From NCBI RefSeq assembly GCF_016920785.2, contig NW_024609857.1:9877618-9941617 (forward strand): a stretch of 64,000 nucleotides of DNA, given 5' to 3'. Both the position numbers and the translations under genes were made by a program. The stretch's first letter is position 1. Every line of letters starts with the position of its first letter. Positions 34,150 to 46,599 of the stretch are shown here, one piece after another. The notes under the pieces are model-generated. The model saw nothing but the letters and a program-made list of their open reading frames with translations, was not told the origin of the DNA and did not search any database. The stretch comes from Ixodes scapularis (taxonomy: Eukaryota > Arthropoda > Arachnida > Ixodida > Ixodidae).

Positions 34150-34790
34150 TGTGTTCGCTCTCGTAGTAAGAGGTTTTAAAAATATAATAAAACACCAAAA
34201 ATAAAAAAAGTTTTTCTTGTAAAGTGTTTGTATGGCACACGTTCTTTTTTTTCTGCTTTTTCAGTTTTTCCACGAAAAAAAAAAAGTAATATTTACGCCG
34301 TTAGACGCACTTTAGGGGAGGGGGTAGCCCTGCTCTAGGCTTCAGGACCATAGATAACTAACCAAATTTCCTCGGCTCTCATTTATTAGAGTGATGATTG
34401 ACGTGCGAAATGTTCGTCGTAAAATTGTTTACCCCTACCGTAAGAGTAATTTTATCGACACTATCTTTATATTTGAGAAACAAATAATCTAGATAGAATC
34501 ATTATTGCTTTTAACAATAGCGCAAGATTGCCTTTCCGCTTCGGTTTCAAACGATAACAAACATGGCTGCCGGCGTTTGCGACGTGCTCAACGAGCCTAG
34601 CTTGTTGAGCTCGTTTATTTTTATTAGTGCGAGTCGTTTTGCGTTCACAGAGGTTTCTAGACAGAGATCTCCTTTACCGATCTAGTTTCCAGCTAACAGC
34701 TGTGGCAAGTACGCGCCTTTGAAAGTGCTCTGCAGGTACTTAGGTTCGTAGAGGGACTGTTTTAGCTAAGCTATACGTCCCACGTCAACT
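34150..34790. other. Non-coding stretch
   Basis: AT-rich. An ATG at 34,563 (AACATGGCTGCC) opens a 41-codon frame ending in TAG with no donor; not called. Confidence 0.45.
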
Positions 34791-34791
34791 A

Positions 34792-35248
34792 CAGGGTGTC
34801 CCCCCAAACAATTTAGAGACTTTCTTCTTTTTTTTTTTACCGCGAAAATAGGCTACGCATCGCCAAAATGCTCATTCTCCACCCAAAACGTAGTGAACTA
34901 AATGTCAAAGTTTCAGACTGAACAGATATTTTATTCAAAGTTATAAGTGATTTTCTAAAAAAGTTCAATAGGAAAATGTGGTTCATTTTCGCCCGTTTTC
35001 GGTTTTTGGGGTTATAGAGCTCCATGCATTTGAGTGCTCCGTCAGCCGCCATCTTCCCATTGAAATTTTCAGAAAATCACTGATAACGTTTTAATGAAAC
35101 CAACCCCCAACGGCTCGGGCTGAAACTTTGGGATTTGGTTCGGAACTCTAGTGCTACCTTTGGGCGGAGAATGAGCGTTTGACGAAGCGTAATTTATTTT
35201 TTAATAAAAAAAAAAAGAAAACTGCAAAATTTTTTTGGGGACACATTG
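34792..35248 (+). mobile_element. 457-bp MITE, internal-deletion derivative of the 18.47-kb THAP element
   Basis: The left part (34,792-35,016) matches 18,470-18,704, including CCCGTTTTCGGTTT, and the right part (35,014-35,248) matches 20,541-20,762, including CATGCATT and GGGCGGAGAATGAGCGTT. The two parents join at a shared ATA (35,014-35,016; 18,702-18,704; 20,541-20,543). So this copy is the larger element minus its 1.8-kb transposase core, with three bases of microhomology at the junction. The terminus CAGGGTGTC is better preserved here than in the larger copy. No target duplication is evident. Confidence 0.85.
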
Positions 35249-35249
35249 A

Positions 35250-37899
35250 TGTTGCTAGACCTATCTTGATTTGTCCACTTGCGCGTGTTGACGCTGAGTA
35301 AAGATGTTGGTTCCCGTAAAAGCAGCTCCGCTGCTTTGCATTGTGGAATCGTTGAGATTACAACCATGGTTTACTCACAGAGGTAAGAATTTGCGTGCCA
35401 TTGGCTAGAGGCCATCGGCCGTTCGGCTCGCATCAACTTTGTGAAGATATGTTCCCGTCATTTCGCTTCAAAAGGCAAATAGCTCAAGTTATGCAGTGCT
35501 CCCTGGCCTACTAAAGCGAATATTTTTACGTCGTCTTTTAATTGTGTATTGTGACGCTCACCTACCTTTCTGGAGTATTCCACGCGAAAAAAAAAAAAAT
35601 AACAAGAACATTAAAGCTGGAAGGACCTGGGAAAAACTGTAAATTTACTTTCTTGATCTTTTTTATTTCCTCTCTGTCGCTTATTACCGCACATCGGCAG
35701 ACCCTGACAGACGCTTGTATTGGAACGTGGCTCGTGCATGATGGAACGCTACAATGCCACGTTGCCATGTTCAAAGTCGCGTCTGGCAGGCGTGGCTGAA
35801 GTTTTTAGACGGTTGCGGAATAGCAGATGGACGAAGGTGAGAACGGACGCCGACGCGCGGCTTTCATGTCCGCGTCCTACTGGCATTGCAGACGACGCTA
35901 GGCGGTGGTACAATAGCAGACGATGACGGAGGCTGCCGCGCATCTGCTCACAGTACTAGTATGCGGTGTCAAACGCCAGACTAGACGCACCGGATGTCGA
36001 AAAAGGTGGACACTAGTCTTGTGAGCGTGTTCGGCCAAGCAACCAAGTCAATTCATTATCAATGGGCGATACCACTGATCTGTGGACAGGTGGACAAGGC
36101 TAGAGCGGGCCGTGACCTCCACCTAAATTGCGTCTAGCGGCGTGAATATTGCGGCGTTTTCTTCATAGTCGTTGATTCGCCTGAAAATTTGCTAAACAGC
36201 CCTAGAAACATCGCTGAAATAGTCCCCAAAATGTAGGGCCAGAATTATATGTTTTTTTCAGGAAGTTATTGAATTTCCAGTTTTGGTCCTCACCCTGTTT
36301 TTCAAAGTGAAAGTTTCTACTGACAACAATGAAAAAATTACGTCAGCGGAAGGCAGGGGGTTCACTCTTTGGACTATAGATTTTGTTCCCAACTGATTAC
36401 AAGTAGTTTCATGGTGTAAAATGAATGCTTTGGAAGTTCGCTCCACTACCCGCGCAGCAGCACGAAACAAACGCTCGGCGTAGTCCATTTTTAGACTGCC
36501 CGCTCGACCTGCAAGATCGCCTTCCACTGAGGTCGCGATACTTAAAAGCGCGGGTTCATTTAAAGGCTAGGTTTAGTATCATTGACACTTACCGATTTCT
36601 GAATAAAATTTCTGAATTTCGTAATACTAAATAGCATACCGGAAAGGGTAAAGGCCGGTGATTCCGAAATTATAGTTTGTTGGGGTAGCTCAAGAAATCG
36701 ATGCCTTTAAGGCCCACGATCGTAAGCGGTCGCAAGTGTGTGAACAGCCTTGAGGCTGAACGCAAGTGGCCACGCTCTGACCGGTTCTCGTCCGCTTCTA
36801 TTATTCTTCCCCTGGCGTTAGCTTACGCAGAAGCATCGAATGGTATACGAAACGTAAACAAAATCTTTACGAAGAAAGGTTTTTTTTTTTTTTTTTTTGC
36901 TTGCTTCTGGACATTCAAAAGGTGGCGAATCGGTGAAGTAGTGTAGGCCTGAATGCAGCTCTTTCTTGCTCTCAGCCTTCTCTCATGCGCCGCTAGACGG
37001 GAAGCTTCTTTCCCTTTCCTATCAGAACGTCATCAAACGCTTCCCCGAGAGAAACTGACTGCACATAATTTCGAACGTCATTTCGATGTCGTTCGCTGAC
37101 TGCTTCATCGGTCCCGCCGCAGACACATAAACACAGCAAGCGGACCGCCGTCGCCGCAACCGCCGCATCGACCCTGCCAACCAAAGCGCGTTCGTACGCA
37201 ATATCGTACTATCCTCCCCGTAATTTTCCTGTCAGCCTCCGTTTTCTTTTCTTTTTTTTTTTTCTCATTACTTGCGAATTACCATGCTTTCACTGTCGGG
37301 ACTTTTCGGAATGATAGATAATTCATTTCGATAAGGTTCTTTTTGAGAGGCCTACCAGTTCGAAGGGCAGCGTCTCGCATCGTCTGTTTTCATTTAGGGC
37401 CGAGCCCGAAAGCATGTGTCTCTATCTGCGGTGAGAATCGGGCAAACAACTGTCATTGCGTGTGTTTGGTGCCGGGGTCCCGCGTGCCGGCGTCGACTCT
37501 ATCCTGCATGGGCCCTGCGAGCTTGACCGACCGCGTGCTTGACTTTGACGGCCGCCTCTCCGACGGATTCGCGCTCGGAAGCTCTCATTAATTTCAGGTT
37601 TCTAAATCTTTTTCTTTTCTTCTTTCTCTCATCAAGTTGCTTCTTTTATTTTCTATAAGCCTCTTTCGTTTATTAGGCTTTCTTTTTTTCATCTTTCTCC
37701 CTCGACGACGCGCATTCTCCTGTGAACGTTTTTTTTTTTACTTCTTTTTTAGAGAATGGCGCCATGTTGTCCCTCCCGGTCCCTGTGTCTCTCGCGCGTC
37801 GGCTGTCTTTTTTCATCAGATAGCACAGTGACGTTTATGGAACGTGACGCCCTGAAGCGGAGCTTGCCGAGACATGAAGCTCTGAAAATTGTACAATGC

Positions 37900-37930
<31 letters not shown>

Positions 37931-38100
37931 AGGAAATATATTATTCGTGGGGTTCGGTCCCAGGAGAAAGTAACCACGCTGATAATTACGGCAATCTTGT
38001 AGGTCTTGGGATCGATCGAAACCTTAATTTGCAGCAGCGTGAAAAAGAAATTGACACGCAACAAAAATAAATGAGTTGTTGCCTTTGCGAACCACGGGTG
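35250..38100. other. Non-coding stretch with simple repeats
   Basis: T runs at 36,881-36,898 and 37,253-37,264, and (A)26 at 37,906-37,931. CpG-richer patches lie at 35,810-35,940 and 37,340-37,580. No exon or domain was recognised. Confidence 0.4.
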
Positions 38101-38119
38101 ACGATCAGGAGCTTTAGTA

Positions 38120-38381
38120 GAGAGTTTTAGTAGATCGTTCCCATGACTCCGATAACGATACCCGATACTCCGCCAATAGAGAGTTTTAGTAGATGGTTCC
38201 GATACCCTGATAGCCCCGATAACGATACTATGCATGCGCAAGGGAGGCGGTGGCGGAGTATCGGGTATCGCTATCGGAGTCATGGGAACGATCTACTAAA
38301 ACTCTCTATTGCCTCCCTTGTGCATGCATATTATCGTTATCGGGGCTATCGGAGGTATCGGAACCATCTACTAAAACTCTT
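38120..38381 (+). mobile_element. Self-nested MITE, outer copy
   Basis: TA at 38,118-38,119 and 38,382-38,383 flanks GAGAGTTTTAGTAGA and its near complement. The outer copy is split: its left half is 38,120-38,178 and its right half 38,309-38,381 (about 132 bases together). It is interrupted at an internal TA by a second copy of the same element (38,179-38,306). Termini and TA duplication suggest a Tc1/mariner-type MITE. Confidence 0.85.
38179..38306 (-). mobile_element. Self-nested MITE, inner reversed copy (128 bp)
   Basis: TA at 38,177-38,178 and 38,307-38,308 bounds it. Its first half is the inverse complement of the outer copy's right half (GGTTCCGATACC, AGCCCCGATAACGATA, CAAGGGAGGC). 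Its second half is the inverse complement of the outer left half (GGCGGAGTATCGGGTATCG, CATGGGAACGATC). The whole is therefore the same element inserted backwards into itself. In place of the duplicated TA region it has GGT, so the inner copy is a slightly different variant. Confidence 0.85.
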
Positions 38382-38383
38382 TA

Positions 38384-41300
38384 GTGTCTATAGCTTCGAA
38401 GTCAACGGTTTGTTCGGTTCAAACAGGGCATGCGCTCGCGTGAATCGCTTGGAGAGCGTGAGACCGGTTCGGGCCTAATCGTTAAGCCGGGGTCAAACTG
38501 CTTATACATCTTAGGAAAGACAGTCTGCTTACAGATTCGAACGCGAGTCACTGCGAGATCCGCGCTTCGAATGCCGCGTGGAAATGAGTTCAGGGAGGAA
38601 ACTTGGCGCGCGGCTTTCGAACCACGAAATATATTGCGGTGACTCCTGTTTGTAGACTGTCGTTTGTATGATGTATGAACAGTGTGATCCCGGCTTTACC
38701 GTTCGCATACGTGAACTTCAACAAACGGGGACGGTTGGGAGGTTTCGGACATGGCGGATAGAGCAGGGAGAGGAGTCAGGCTGGTAACTCAAACTGCCCC
38801 AAAGAAGGAAAAAAAAAGCACAAAAAAAACTGAGGTTTAATTTTGAAGCAATCGGTTATTCTCAATGAAATCCATGTAAGAGAAAAAAATGTTTGAAATT
38901 TGCATTCCTTGGAACGGCGGGGCACAATTGCAGCTAGTGGGCCGAGATTGATGGGGACATTTTAATAAACGCAAAGAATTGGTAAGATATCACTTCTAAG
39001 GTGTTGTTTTTTTTGTTTTCATTTTAGCTTCGGTGTTACAAGAAACCACCAAATGTACTCATCGATAAAAAAATGAATGAAGTTGAAGCACTCCAACAAT
39101 TTCAACGGAACGTGTTTTGAGTTAACCACTGTTTTGTGTGTGTTGGCATCCAGGCTCAGTTCTGTCGAAGTTTGTAAACTCGCCATGTCACATGCGAAGT
39201 CGATGCTCCACGACATTTTGCGTGGACAAGGTGGTCAGAGTACTTATTGAGCACAACGATACGGTTATGAAACCAGGCAGACGTATTTCTCGAACGACGC
39301 TCGCCGTGGGCGTGAATGCTGTCACACACACACACCTTGCTGTGAAACACAAGCGAAGAGAGTTCAGGTTGTCGCCGAGCCGAAAGAAGCATATATCGCA
39401 GATCTCACGACTGTGTTACTGACTCGCCAGGATTCTTTTGGCATTGAGGAATGCTATAGGAACATGCCAGTTTGCTCATGCTAGAGCACGGGAAAAATAA
39501 GTATTCCGCTTAAGAGGTTCTTTTTTAGATGAGTAATAAAATGATGTTGGTTCACTCTTGCAAAACAACAACAACAACAATCGGGTTTTTAAGAATGGGG
39601 CGCCATTATTAAACAAGGTCTTCGAAGCACATGCGTAAAACGAGCCCCCATTTATCTTCTGAAAAGAACTACAATCTTGGTAGTGGGCAATGTAGGTTGC
39701 GGAAGCGCTGTGAAGGCCCATCGTAAGGTAGCGCTGAGCAGCAATACTCAGGTATGGATGCCAGTGAATGCTACCTATAGGTAGCAGATTCTTGAAGTGC
39801 TGGTCTTGTAAATTACTTGAAACTAAGAAAGCTGGAATCTCAAGGGAACATCGAAGCACGTGGCAGTTCTTTGTAAGGTTCCACGGGTGAACACAAGCGA
39901 CACTCGATTAGAAATCCCCCCCCCCCCCCCCCTCTTTCCGGCAGAGCACTCAAAGAACCAATCACTGTGGTTTCTGAAAAGAGCTCGAAGACTGACGAAG
40001 CCGAAAATACGTGTAGGTAACAAGGGACACTGTGATGTGACGTTGAGCAAGACGTGAGCGTGTGAAAAGGCATGCTCAGTGTCATATCGCAGACTTCAAT
40101 ACTATGTATGAACATCTTTTCGGTCTCGCCCTTCGACCAGCCTCCTCCGTGGATCTAATGATTGCTTCTTTGAGGTTCGTGCGGAAAAGTAAACGCACAA
40201 TCACTTTTTTTGTCCTGTGCCTAGGTTGATTTACCACGCGAACGTGTGGAACACCAGAGTCTATATGGAGTGTAGTTTTGCACGCGTACGCGGCAAGGAA
40301 ACACCACGCCGCATGATGCGACAGGGTAGTATTTCCTCCGGCTTGTTGGCGTTCAAATCGTCTGGGGACGTGTAAACGGTTCGACAGAACCGTTACGACT
40401 CGTGGCATTGCTTGAACAAGGACAATTCAAAGAGTTAACGTTCTTAGATATATCAGTCGACAAGCTGCGCGGAAGAGCGCCGTTTGAAAACGGTGCTTCT
40501 TCGTTGCTCGATAGCGTTCCTAGCGCCACCAGCGGCAAAGCCGCCGCGGGAAACGGGAAAAAATATCTTTTTCCAACGACGCTTTCGCACAACTTCTTAC
40601 GCAAGCTTTATGTTTAGCATAAAACTCACAGTAGAATCACTTTTCACCGTAGGCAACGCACATCCAACGTTCCACTGGTTCCGACGCTTCTGTCCATTGG
40701 GCGGGCTGATAGCGTAGCAAGCGCCACCGAGCAGACGCTGCACGAAAATGCGCCAGGCGCTGTAGGAAGCTTGTCGGCTGACTTTGATCTAGTAATCCTA
40801 CAAAAGAGTGGCACGCTCGCATGATTTTGCCCTGGTGTCAGCGCGTCTTAAATCACGCGCATAAATCAGTAATAAATAAGAAGGGGGACGCTTGAAAGCG
40901 CATGCCCCCTTAAGGCCGATGCTGGTCACCCCTGCTCAATAGCTGAATTGATTATGAGGGGTGACTTTATCACTTATCGAGCTTGTCGCGGTGCAGTGTA
41001 CTTTCATCGATCTAATTATTACGGTGGCAAAACCGACGGCTATACTTTATCACTTTAACCCCACGAATTAGTATAAACTACGTACACTATTTGAAGAATG
41101 CTGATGAAATATTTTTTAATGTACCATGACAAAAAACAACAAAAACAACAACAAAGAAAACAAATAATTGTTGTAGCTACGATACAACAAGAAAAGGACC
41201 CTAATAAAATGTACGGCAATAATGAAACGATCGGTTACCCAAAATTAAAAAAAAGAAGATAAAAACGCGCCGGTTCAATTAACGAACCAATTACGCCGTC

Positions 41301-41560
41301 TCTTCATGCGGAAGAAGCGCTGCGCTGCCGTATATGCACGCAGACAAAAACAAGCGCTCTGGGAAATCCTCGCGAACTCTTTCGCAAGGGGGCAGTGAAC
41401 AGGAATGAGAATCCGCGCACCGGTCAACCAAATCCTACCGCCCGTGTCGAGAACACGCCGCACACCAAACGACGCGTGGAGTCGCCCCCCCCCCCCCCCC
41501 TCTCAAAAAATAGAACAAAACAGTTTTTAGAGTATACGTTGCAAGACGAAGAAAAACGAG
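38384..41560. other. Non-coding stretch
   Basis: Contains a CAA-type run at 39,567-39,581, (C)17 at 39,916-39,932, a small hairpin at 40,883-40,914 and (C)16 at 41,485-41,500. The frames at 39,476-40,617 show no recognised domain. Confidence 0.4.
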
Positions 41561-42400
41561 ACGCTTAGAACGAGTGTGTGCGTCTGTCCGTAAGAAGGAG
41601 GCATCGGCAGTAAACAGGCAGGCTTCAGCCGAACCGTGCGCGCAGTGCCAGGGCCATCGGTCATCCCCTCCCAACAAGCGGCCCAGCGGCGGCCACAACA
41701 ACAGATTCGGCCGGGCTGTCGACAGGACAGCTCTCTCTAAAAGTCGACGACAGAAGCGGAGTGCTCTCGCTCTCTCTCTCTCTCTCTGCGCGTGCGCGTA
41801 CACGTAGCATATCTGAAAAGGTTAAGAGCTCTTCCATCCTATCTCACTCCCCATCGGGAGCGCCACGAATTGAACAGAGCTGCGGTTCAACTAAAGCCGA
41901 ACAAGAGTTCGAGTACCCGGACAAGGGCGACCTAAACAACCGTCGGCGCCCGCAAACAAGTCGATCGTTGTCGGAATGGGCGAAATTCGGGGGGTTAAAG
42001 GAGACGCGTCTTTCTGCTGAGCAGCCGTTCTACCGAAATTGACCGAAAAAAGCGGGGCAGGTGCTGTTTGTTGAAACCTGGGGATGCGGTTTTCGAGGTC
42101 GCCTGGCGCTCGTATCGTTCATCGTCTTTCTTTCCGCCCGGTTCAAAAAGGCCGGCGGCAAAAGAGGTCCGTCGCGCTTGACTTAGCGAGCGGGAGAGCC
42201 ATCCTAGCGGACGTCGCCGTCGCGAACGATTCTTCTCAGATGGACAGGAAAAACTACATTGGATGGGACTCGGGTTGGGAATCGTGTGCCGTGAGGGAGC
42301 GTAAGGCTGGGCCAAGCGACCTCTTCTGTACCCTCTTATTTCGCCCATCTCCTCGGGCATAGACGTCTCCATTTTGACTTGGAAGGGAGGTTTCTTTTTT
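41560..42400. promoter_or_regulatory. CpG-rich segment with (CT)n run
   Basis: CpG-rich, with a dinucleotide CT run at about 41,763-41,788. Frames open on both strands but are rich in Arg, Ser and Pro without a domain. It could be a promoter/5'UTR region. Its right part enters the block that is repeated after the N gap. Confidence 0.25.
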
Positions 42401-43404
42401 CTTCTTTCGCGGGTATTCTAAGGCTCTCAATGTCGCCTTTGTCGTCTATTTCTACAGAGACGTTCCGCCGCGCTCAAGCCCACTTTAAGAGATCCGAGGC
42501 TTCAGAATAAACCCAACACACTCTTTGTTGCTTTTTTTTCTTCTTCTTTTCCCTTCACCCGAGCCACTCACAATTAGTGGGCGTAACCGGGCATCAGCGA
42601 ACCACTTGGCTTCGGTTTGTTCCCGACAGACTCTTTCAACCGCGTCCCGTCGTTCATTCACAACCGGATAGCACGAACCGCTTTTTTGTCGTTAATTTTA
42701 GTGTTGAAAAAAAGGTTCGGAAGCAGGGGAGGTTCCCAAAAGTGACGGGGCTCTTCGGACAATTCGTCGCTAACGAACGGCACTAGGAAAACGCCGAACG
42801 TCACCCGGCTCCGCAGTTTATTTCTTTATTTATTTTACTGCTCCTTTTCGGCGCACGTGTTCCTCCCGAGCGCTCGAGCCTTCCATCGGAGATGTCAACG
42901 GGAGTAACATGTGCCGATGGAGTCGTGGTCGGAGGACGAGGGGGAGCTTGCGGTCGCCACGCCGCGCTCCGGGGCCGAGGGACCGTGACGCCGATGTCTC
43001 TAGGTGCATGTCATATGCAAATGCTTTTTTCCGCACGTAGCTTTGCTATATTATGCTTGCGTTCCGTAGTATATGTCCTAGCGTTCAGTTATCGAGGGTT
43101 CGTTGATGCTTGCACCCCCCCCCCCTCTCTTCCCCCAGTCTCATGGGAAAGATTTAGATGTCGGTTGGTTGGCTGACAGTTGGTCGTGCCCTTCGTTTTA
43201 GACCGCTTACAGCGTGCTCTTGTTGTGCGCAGTGTGTAGAGGGCGCCGTCGGCGAGCCTCTGGCAATGTGCCTAAAGGCATACAGTCTCGGCTGCACGTT
43301 CTATTTTTTCGCTTTTTATTCAGAGGGGGGACTAGGAGAGCCGAATAGCGCACGGCGAGCCGTCGATCAGATTGTTCCGGAGTTTTGGAGCAATAGAATT
43401 CGCT
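42003..43404 (+). repeat. Gap-flanking block, copy 1 (probable contig overlap)
   Basis: 1402 bases ending at the N gap reappear right after it at 43,505-44,909. The only differences I see are homopolymer lengths: (T)6 against (T)7, and (C)11 against (C)13. This is what two contig ends covering the same locus look like. The block itself has no recognised gene; frames in it are short and shared by both copies. Confidence 0.9.
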
Positions 43405-43504
43405 NNNNNNNNNNNNNNNNNNNNNNNNNNNNNNNNNNNNNNNNNNNNNNNNNNNNNNNNNNNNNNNNNNNNNNNNNNNNNNNNNNNNNNNNNNNNNNNN
43501 NNNN
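43405..43504. other. Assembly gap, 100 N
   Basis: Exactly 100 N, a common placeholder for a scaffold join of unknown size. Frames that cross it are meaningless. Confidence 0.99.
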
Positions 43505-44909
43505 GACGCGTCTTTCTGCTGAGCAGCCGTTCTACCGAAATTGACCGAAAAAAGCGGGGCAGGTGCTGTTTGTTGAAACCTGGGGATGCGGTTTTCGAGG
43601 TCGCCTGGCGCTCGTATCGTTCATCGTCTTTCTTTCCGCCCGGTTCAAAAAGGCCGGCGGCAAAAGAGGTCCGTCGCGCTTGACTTAGCGAGCGGGAGAG
43701 CCATCCTAGCGGACGTCGCCGTCGCGAACGATTCTTCTCAGATGGACAGGAAAAACTACATTGGATGGGACTCGGGTTGGGAATCGTGTGCCGTGAGGGA
43801 GCGTAAGGCTGGGCCAAGCGACCTCTTCTGTACCCTCTTATTTCGCCCATCTCCTCGGGCATAGACGTCTCCATTTTGACTTGGAAGGGAGGTTTCTTTT
43901 TTCTTCTTTCGCGGGTATTCTAAGGCTCTCAATGTCGCCTTTGTCGTCTATTTCTACAGAGACGTTCCGCCGCGCTCAAGCCCACTTTAAGAGATCCGAG
44001 GCTTCAGAATAAACCCAACACACTCTTTGTTGCTTTTTTTTCTTCTTCTTTTCCCTTCACCCGAGCCACTCACAATTAGTGGGCGTAACCGGGCATCAGC
44101 GAACCACTTGGCTTCGGTTTGTTCCCGACAGACTCTTTCAACCGCGTCCCGTCGTTCATTCACAACCGGATAGCACGAACCGCTTTTTTGTCGTTAATTT
44201 TAGTGTTGAAAAAAAGGTTCGGAAGCAGGGGAGGTTCCCAAAAGTGACGGGGCTCTTCGGACAATTCGTCGCTAACGAACGGCACTAGGAAAACGCCGAA
44301 CGTCACCCGGCTCCGCAGTTTATTTCTTTATTTATTTTACTGCTCCTTTTCGGCGCACGTGTTCCTCCCGAGCGCTCGAGCCTTCCATCGGAGATGTCAA
44401 CGGGAGTAACATGTGCCGATGGAGTCGTGGTCGGAGGACGAGGGGGAGCTTGCGGTCGCCACGCCGCGCTCCGGGGCCGAGGGACCGTGACGCCGATGTC
44501 TCTAGGTGCATGTCATATGCAAATGCTTTTTTTCCGCACGTAGCTTTGCTATATTATGCTTGCGTTCCGTAGTATATGTCCTAGCGTTCAGTTATCGAGG
44601 GTTCGTTGATGCTTGCACCCCCCCCCCCCCTCTCTTCCCCCAGTCTCATGGGAAAGATTTAGATGTCGGTTGGTTGGCTGACAGTTGGTCGTGCCCTTCG
44701 TTTTAGACCGCTTACAGCGTGCTCTTGTTGTGCGCAGTGTGTAGAGGGCGCCGTCGGCGAGCCTCTGGCAATGTGCCTAAAGGCATACAGTCTCGGCTGC
44801 ACGTTCTATTTTTTCGCTTTTTATTCAGAGGGGGGACTAGGAGAGCCGAATAGCGCACGGCGAGCCGTCGATCAGATTGTTCCGGAGTTTTGGAGCAATA
44901 GAATTCGCT
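43505..44909 (+). repeat. Gap-flanking block, copy 2 (probable contig overlap)
   Basis: Second copy of the 1.4-kb block, offset 1502 bases at its start and 1505 at its end because of three extra homopolymer bases. Its right side continues into unique sequence, whereas copy 1's left side does, so the two contigs overlap end to end. Confidence 0.9.
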
Positions 44910-45603
44910 TTCATTATTGAACGGCTGCTTTTGTACTTTTTTACATCTAGTGTAGAACATGTCATGCATATTTCCCAAGGTCTCTTAGCCATGACTAGAC
45001 GATTGGAAAGCTTCTCCGAAGTCACGGGAAAAAGGATTTAGAGATAAGAGTGGTGGAGGGATCGGGATAAGTATATTTATATGATTTCATTTAGCATCAA
45101 TGCCGTACGCTTTTAAGTCGTTCGTGGATGCATGCATTTCTTATGTTTTGTAGATATAAGTGAATCGTGAGCACATCTCCGCGATTTCAAAAGTATAACA
45201 TTTGTTGCGTGAGTGAAATGTTCGAAACGTTAAACTTCTAAAAAGGTGTTGCGTCGTGATAGTCGCTAGTGTATTATTATGATGTCCTATGAAAACCTGC
45301 CGCATTATAGTCTACCAAACTTTACCCGCCTTCTCCTGCTTCCCTTTACTTATTCTCCACATAGAATAAATGTGATAACATAGGAAAGATGACGTCTTTC
45401 GTAAATGACATTTTCGCCAGCCGATCTATAGACCCGTCCGAGATATAGGAGCCGATAAGCAGTACCCAAACGTGATGAGCCGCTTCTTTTTCTTTTTTTT
45501 TCCCCCGATAACGAATTCATAACGAAGAGCGTCGGGTCCACCTGGAAAAGCTACCCGATTCCCCCGAAACAGACCGAAGGAACCAATTCAGAGTCGGCAC
45601 GCT

Positions 45604-45622
45604 CCCCCCCCCCCCCCCCCCC
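45604..45622. repeat. (C)19 homopolymer
   Basis: Run of 19 C followed by T and seven more C. Confidence 0.9.
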
Positions 45623-45639
45623 TCCCCCCCAAAACCACC

Positions 45640-46400
45640 GCGGTCCCGTACGCACAGACAAACCAGCAGCGAGGAAGTCCAAGCGTCGAGGGGTGGTCAA
45701 GCGTCGAGGCTTATCGCCCGCCGCGCTGCATTGTCGGAGAGCCCGCCAGGGCCGCGTGTAGCCAGTCGGAGGCTCGCGCGGTTGCTAGAGGCGATCGCGG
45801 GTCTGCAGATAGCCGCTGACAGATCCGCTTCCGGCCGCAGGCTGCGCGACGGATGCTCTGCAGAGGGAATCGAGTCGAGGACCGGGGACCTGATAAGGCC
45901 CGCGCTCTTCCCGCCCTCCCGGGGTCACCGCGTGAGAGAGTCCGAGGACAGTCCCAGACTCGCTGCCTCGAGGGATGAGCGAGGAATGGCGAGATGAGTA
46001 AACGGGCCTTCTACACTTGTCGCCGTAACTCGACAAACGACGAAGGCTACTGTCTCAGGGAGCCAATCAGCGGGTTGGAGAAACCACGTGACTAAGCTCT
46101 ATTTTAATAGTTGTGCGCTATCGCGTGCTTTGCCCCCCGTAGCTTTGATCGACTCCAGGGGGCCGCAGCCTTTGCTCTTTGCCGAGTTACGGTGAGCCGA
46201 AGTATAAGCGACACGGGACCACCACTGGATAGCGGGAGGGCGGGGTTCGCGAGTTTGGGAGACGGCGACGGGCCAACGACGAACGTTTTGATTCGGAGCG
46301 GTCAGTCGCGGGGGGGAGGGGGGCCATCGTGGCCATTGACGGTTTTCTTGGCCGCGATAGTGTCCTCGTGTGGCGTGATTGACGTTGCGGTCAGTGGAGG
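45640..46400. promoter_or_regulatory. CpG-rich segment
   Basis: The densest CpG stretch in the right half of the window, with frames open on both strands and no domain. A promoter-type island or 5'UTR is possible. An ATTGG-type box could not be tied to a start site. Confidence 0.3.
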
Positions 46401-46536
46401 CTTTTGATTAAGGAAATGTGGGCGTGTCGGAGCTCCGGGGGAGCGATGTGTGTTGAGCGTGGTATCCTTGGGGCTCTTTTGAGTTGCTCGGGAGATTGGA
46501 GCGGACGAGTGCGTATATGGATGGCTGCCCTGAGCT

Positions 46537-46583
46537 TGGGGTGGGGGGGTGGGGGGGGGGGGGGGGGGGCGGGGGGGCGGTGC
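46537..46583. repeat. Interrupted poly-G tract
   Basis: Some 45 bases of almost only G with single T and C interruptions. It could form G-quadruplex DNA. Confidence 0.85.
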
Positions 46584-46599
46584 TGAGGCATCGACAAGC

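Noticed and set aside
34563..34688. 41-codon frame starting MAAGVCDVLNEPS
   Set aside because: Attractive start context, but it ends at a stop without a splice donor and has no known match.
43158..43874. Frames crossing the N gap on both strands
   Set aside because: They include 100 unknown bases and join two copies of the same block, so they cannot be real proteins.
42003..44909. Genuine 1.4-kb tandem duplication
   Set aside because: Copies are identical apart from homopolymers and are separated by a 100-N placeholder, which fits a contig overlap much better.
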